Assembly (NCBI RefSeq): GCF_021869535.1
Contig: NW_026262712.1
Coordinates: forward strand, 67,054,100 to 67,118,099
Length of the DNA stretch: 64,000 nucleotides
Reading direction: 5' to 3'
Source of the DNA: Mytilus californianus
Lineage: Eukaryota > Mollusca > Bivalvia > Mytilida > Mytilidae
The translations under genes were made by a program, and so were the position numbers. The number at the start of each line of letters is the position of its first letter. Position 1 is the first letter of the stretch. Below, piece by piece: positions 59,739 through 64,000 of this stretch. The notes below the pieces were generated by a model. It searched no databases and was not told where the DNA came from. It saw nothing but the letters and a program-made list of their open reading frames with translations.

Positions 59739-60112
59739 GGCTTCCTCCGCTCATTTTCAGACTTATACCTCGAATTTGACGTAAGCGGTCATCTTAGTAC
59801 CAGAATCTATGACAAACGAGACGATTTTTGTTTTGAAATTAAAAATTTCCTCCACTATAGCAGTAATATACCAACTTCCCCTGCATGTGGGATATACATT
59901 CCCCAACTAATGCGGTATCCAAGAGCTTTCAGCTGCTACTCAGAATTTATAAAACGTCATCAGTGTCTGAGCAGAAAGTTGATGAACCGGGGTTATGCCA
60001 AAGACCGTCTCGTCCTTTTTCTAAAAAAAAGTTCATCGGAAGATACCAAGACCTTGTTGATAAATATTCCGTATCAACTTCACAAATAATACATGATAGT
60101 CTTCAAGTATAG
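59739..60112 (+). pseudogene. C-terminal fragment of a second Penelope-like RT
   Basis: SDLYLEFDVSGHLSTRIYDK and RDDF open the fragment, then SNIPTSPACGIYIPQLMRY and RKLMNRGYAKDRL. A frameshift in the A-run near 60,025 leads to FIGRYQDLVDKY and a stop at 60,112. YDKRDDF also occurs in the 3.3-kb element, so both belong to one broad RT group. This copy keeps the stretch after RDDF that the first one has lost. Confidence 0.7.
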
Positions 60113-60700
60113 ATTCTATGTACTGTCGTTGTTTATCATTTTAATTACGTGTTATACATATTATAGTGTTCTTTTTATTTGTCTTTGTATATTTTGTAAC
60201 CTTTACTGTTTAGTCCATTTTTGCTAATATACTTTTGGCGTGGTTCAGTATTTATACATCCCGCCATTGCGTTATTGTGCTATGGTCATTTTTTGTATTC
60301 TTGTCTTTCATTTTTGCTTATGTACTATATAGTGTCTATATGCCATGTTGTTTTCTTTGTTGAAATAATTATTTGTTTTATAGTAATTAAGATTATAACA
60401 GAATGTTGACTGCTGTACCCAATTTTGACAATTTTACCTATTATGTTTGCTTGTTTTGCTCACACATTATTGTTAATATAATGGAATTATATGCGACCGT
60501 CATACAAGTGAGGGGTTTATCTAGCTATAAAACCAGGTTTAATCCACCATTTTCTGCATAAGAAAATACCTGTACCAAGTCAGGAATATGACAGTTGTTT
60601 TCCATTCGTTTGATGTGTTTGAGCTTTTGTTTTGCCATTTGATAAAGGATTTTTTTAATTTTCCATGCAGTTCGGTATTTTTGCTATTTTACTGTTTACA
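60113..60700 (+). repeat. 3' UTR of the second Penelope-like element
   Basis: It contains GCGACCGTCATACAAGTGAG, CTATAAAACCAGGTTTAATC, AAGTCAGGAATATGACAG and TCGTTTGATGTGTTTGAGC, which I recall as a common bivalve retroelement 3' region. Non-coding. Confidence 0.65.
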
Positions 60701-61140
60701 CCACTATGAGAAACCAGACACTTTAGTCTTGGAGAACATAATTTAATTATTAGTTGCAATTTGCTGTAAACTTGTTGTCAGTAACCGTGAGTACTCTTAG
60801 ACCGGAACTCTGTGTCTTTTGTCATTATGCTAGTTGTTTTTTTGTTGCTTCGTTCGTCTGAGTCAAACCATTTCCAAGCTGAATATTGCAACTGATGTTT
60901 ACATTGTTATGCGGTGCTGTTACATTACTGTCCTAGATAATGGGAGGTTCAGCACTCACACACATGTAAATCCCGTCATATTCTTTGTGTACCTGCCAGG
61001 CTGCCACAAGTCAGGCGACAATATTTCAATGGGTGTCGTTGTTACATGTCTGTCATATTTGTTTTTAGTTTATCGTTTTGTCATGCATCAGACCGTTGGT
61101 TGTCTCGTTTTAATTGTTTCACGATATTATAGCTTACTAT
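60701..61140 (+). repeat. Dispersed 3' tail repeat, copy 8
   Basis: GTGAGTACTCTTAGACC, CGTCTGAGTCAAACC, CACATTCTTTGTG-like CATATTCTTTGTG and GTCATATTTGTTTTTAG follow the tail order. The ORF over it (60,834-61,175) is not a gene. Confidence 0.65.
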
Positions 61141-61304
61141 ACGGTAAACTGCGACAATTAATCAATACGGACTAAAATTCGAATATTTTTGTACTGAAAT
61201 AATCAGGACCAATATTACTTCGTTATTAAAAAAACAAAAATACTTATTCTATAGCCAAGTGTGTCAGCTTGAAGATAATAATCTTCAAAAGACCAAACAA
61301 GAGA

Positions 61305-62402
61305 CTCTAAAGAGCCTGTGTCCTTCACATGCATCTTCAACAATGGCTACATTTTAGTAAAAATCATCATTAAAGGGGAATAACTCTATTAAGCGTTAAC
61401 TGCCAATTTCAGTCATGTTGGCATATTTGTAGATCTTATCCTGCTGATATTTTTTCCTGTTTTTAGTTTCTATTTATCTGTTATAGTTTTCAAGATAATA
61501 GGCAAAAAAACGTTAAAAATCATCATTAAAGGGCAATAGCTCCAATAATGAGTCGACTGAAGATTTCGGCAATTATAGGTTATTTGTGGATCTTGTCTTG
61601 CTGATCATTTGTGCTATCAAAAATTTCTATCTATCTATAATTATAGTTTTCAAGATAATAGGCAAAAATGTAAAAAAAAATCGTCATTAAAGGGCAATCA
61701 ATACCTTCAATAAGGATCGACTAACAATTTCGGTCATGCTAAACTTAATTGTAGATCTCGTCTTGCTGATCATTTTTGCTATTTAAAGTTCCTATCTATC
61801 TAATATAGTTTTTAAGATATTAGGCAAAAGCGCAAAACAAATGTAAAAATCGTCATTATTTATAAGGCAATCACTCTAATGAGGAGTCGACTGAAGATTT
61901 CGGACATGTTGACTTATTTGTAGCTCTTGTTTTGCTGATTATTTTTGCTATTCAAAGTTTCTATCATTATAATTTTCGAGTTAATAGGCAAAAATTTTTA
62001 AAAAATGGTAAAATTCATCATCTAAGGGCAATAACTCATACAAGAAGTCGTCTGACAGTTTTGATGTAATTGAACAATAGGTATAGAGCTTAACATTCTG
62101 ACCATTTTAGCCCTGTCAGGATTTTCTCTTTTCATAGCGGTTTTAAAAATAATACGCAAAACTTGCATTTTACCCCTATGTTCTATTTTTAGCCATATCC
62201 GCCATCTTGGTTGACAAGCGGGGTCATCGAACACATTTTTTTAAACTAGATACCCAGTAATGATTGTTTGGTTAAATTTAGCCCATTAGTTTCAGAGGCG
62301 AAGATTTTTGTAAAAGTTAACGGAAGACGACGACGACGTACGACGGACGCCAAGTGATAAGAAAAGCTCACATGGCCCATTGGACCAGGTGGGAGCTAAA
62401 AA
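61305..62402 (+). repeat. Dispersed repeat with five internal tandem units of about 150-170 bp
   Basis: It starts GAGACTCTAAAGAGCCTGTG and ends GACGGACGCCAAGTGATAAG followed by GGGAGCTAAAA. Internal units begin near 61,360, 61,505, 61,680, 61,850 and 62,010. Each has CGTCATTAAAGGGCAAT, GTCGACTGAAGATTTCGG or a close variant, and ATCTTGTCTTGCTGAT. The short copy at 23.8 kb shares the ends only. No known coding function. Confidence 0.75.
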
Positions 62403-62469
62403 GGAATTCAAGTAAAATATAGATATTCCATGATCAGCATAGCACTCTTAGTAAACGCCTCAAATAAAA

Positions 62470-62590
62470 ACAAGTAGATGGGGTACAATTGCTAATGAGA
62501 CAGTTTACTATCCACCAAAGACAAAGGAACAGGGCTTTGTACTCTAGATCACCGTGCTGCCTCCAGCAATTTGCAAAACTCATGCATTTA
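62470..62590 (-). repeat. Dispersed 3' tail repeat, short decayed copy 9
   Basis: TACAATTGCTAATGAGACAG, then CTATCCACCAAAGAC and TAGATCACCGTG match the 3' end of the tail on the minus strand. Confidence 0.5.
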
Positions 62591-62678
62591 TATTATGTCC
62601 CAAACATTATGAATTTCTATATACTTTATATACACAAATATAAAACAAGGTAATTATTTTAAGATATTCCGAAGAATA

Positions 62679-62684
62679 TTTATT
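62679..62684 (-). promoter_or_regulatory. Possible polyadenylation signal of the TRIM-like gene
   Basis: AATAAA on the minus strand lies about 63 bases past the stop of the NHL-like frame. Suitable distance; not tested. Confidence 0.45.
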
Positions 62685-62746
62685 TATCTATTGTAAACAT
62701 TTTCTGTTGTCCAAAAAGCATTGAATTACACTACGTTGTTATCAAA

Positions 62747-64000
62747 TTAGTTAAGACTATACACGAACGTTTTTCCTGTTCTATTTGCAACTAACATCTT
62801 ACAAGTTGATCTATCAACGTGTATTACTTTTGGCTCCTTCAATCTATTCTCACTAGTTAGAAGCTGTCTATAGTGCTGGCCATTTGGAGAGATAACAACT
62901 ACATTGTTCGTTTTATCTCCTACTACGTACACATTTCCATCTCCGTCTACAGATATACCCAAAGGTACTTTAAGAACACTTTCATTTGTGAATACCCATC
63001 GTATGTTTCCTTGAAAATCAATACAGGTTACACTATCGTCTTTACAGTCTGTATAGAAAATATTGTCTCTGAATGTTGCAACATACGAAAAATCAGTTAC
63101 TTCAGTTTTAGTAATGTTAACAATAGATTCATCATTGAGGTTGATCATTTTTATTCCATCTTTTCCAGCACAATAAATCAACTTGTCTTCACTGTATGTT
63201 ACCCCAGTGTTTACTGAATTCAATTCAAATGTTTTCTTTACTTTCCTTGTTTTTAAGTCAAATAATTTAACTTGAAAGGAGTTATTATAACCAGATGTCA
63301 CAGCAACTGAATCATCTCCTATGTATGTCACATCGAATACAGGACCGAAGTCTCCGATCTCAAAATCCAGGAATCAGACAGAAGCGTACATCCCCTGACA
63401 CTAAACAGCTGTGTATCAAGTGTCTGTTGCAATGTAGGTGTTAGGCTATCGATAGTCACAGATGTTACAGCTACCATCATCTGAGCTTGTTTATCCTTCT
63501 GTTTCAGGATTGGTATATTACATGGATCTGCTGTCACCACGACATCTCCAAATTTCTGAATGGCGGATATCAAACCTTGCAAGGAGGGATCAATCTTGCA
63601 CGAAAAGCAAATTTGATTCGCACCATCACTTTTGACTATTGATTGAATGTACTGTTCTTCTGCTACGACATCTTCTTCCATGTGTTTCAAAGCGAGGAAT
63701 GTTTGCAGCTCTGATGCGTACTGCTTTATATTGCCAATATTTGTTTGGTGTTCTGCGATCTCTTTTTCCTTGTTTATTAATGACTTCAGTTGTCGTCGTA
63801 TTTTGTTAGTTTCTTCTTCTTCCTTCGTTTTTAATTCTTTCAATACAGCATCCTGTAGTTTATCTAGATGAAGATTAATCCTAGCACGAGTTTCTAGAAC
63901 CTCTTTTTCAATTTCTCTACTCTTTTTCCCGATTGACGCCAAATTGTCTTCCCGGTTGATTCGAAGTCTTTTAATATTCTCTGCAATTTCTGATAAGGTC
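62747..64000 (-). pseudogene. TRIM-like protein with NHL-type repeats, frameshifted, 5' part off the window
   Basis: Two frames join near 63,330-63,385. The upstream frame is open from the window edge (64,000) to 63,328. It has a long basic/acidic coiled coil (REIEKEVLETRARINLHLDK, LKTKEEEETNKIRRQLKSL), then a linker like that between the coiled coil and beta-propeller of bivalve TRIM proteins. The downstream frame (from about 63,385, stop at 62,747) shows propeller-type strands with GISVDGDGNVYVVGDKTNNV and a C-terminal MLVANRTGKTFVY, typical of NHL repeats. RING and B-boxes would lie beyond 64,000. TRIM/NHL proteins of this kind are usually E3 ligases or RNA regulators, cytoplasmic. Residues around the junction look missing as well as shifted, so a pseudogene is likely, though a short intron or an assembly error is possible. 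Confidence 0.65.

Overview
The window is eukaryotic, AT-rich and dominated by transposable elements. The best guess is a bivalve mollusc, probably a mytilid mussel. This rests on three things: the dispersed repeats match ones I recall from mussel sequence (for example tails reading GTTGTCTCATTGGCA followed by CATACCACATCTTC); one gene fragment belongs to the TRIM/NHL class that is expanded in bivalves; and the window holds tRNA-headed SINEs, Penelope-like, CR1/L2-like and Ty3-like elements together. The species is an inference. No search was run.

Layout. 0.45-0.77 kb: a dispersed 3' tail repeat. 1.9-4.9 kb: a decayed Penelope-like retroelement in which the GIY-YIG nuclease lies upstream of the reverse transcriptase (RT), with its 3' tail. 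4.9-8.1 kb: a truncated Ty3-like element with a leader full of imperfect hairpins and a broken gag ending in a zinc knuckle. 9.7 kb: a SINE. 13.0-13.85 kb: a fold-back element with TA flanks. 15.3-16.1 kb: a 70-bp satellite, repeated in opposite orientation at 33.9 kb. 18.6 kb: one candidate host exon. 19.56-20.7 kb: a rearranged MITE (called E here) with a perfect 122-bp palindrome. 21.95-30.79 kb: a second copy of E, split by an 8.36-kb insertion (F) with palindromic arrays at both ends and a 6-bp target duplication. 31.5-32.9 kb: a cluster of one 12-base motif. 37.4-39.7 kb: a tandem array rich in CCATGG. 41.2-42.0 kb: a long inverted-repeat element. 42.65-53.9 kb: one non-LTR RT frame cut into pieces by a SINE, a 6.5-kb long-inverted-repeat element (G) that itself carries an almost intact CR1/L2-like LINE, a tail repeat and a 2.87-kb element (H). 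53.9-58.6 kb: an inverted repeat with arms of about 1.5 kb. 58.9-62.6 kb: Penelope-like remnants and dispersed repeats. 62.7-64.0 kb: the 3' part of a TRIM-like gene on the minus strand, frameshifted and running off the window.

The most interesting signal is structural. Three insertions (F, G, H), and the MITE E that hosts F, have terminal inverted repeats and exact 6-bp target duplications (CATTTG, ATTGAG, TATGCT, TGATCA). For F, G and H this can be proved inside the window, because removing the insertion restores either a paralogous empty site or an RT reading frame. F and G also share the terminal motif TATGG(C/A)AAGCC, which recurs inside the 105-bp tandem repeats of G. No transposase was found, so these look non-autonomous and the superfamily is open. 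Apart from the TRIM-like fragment and the single possible exon at 18.6 kb I see no host protein-coding gene, and no tRNA or rRNA gene.
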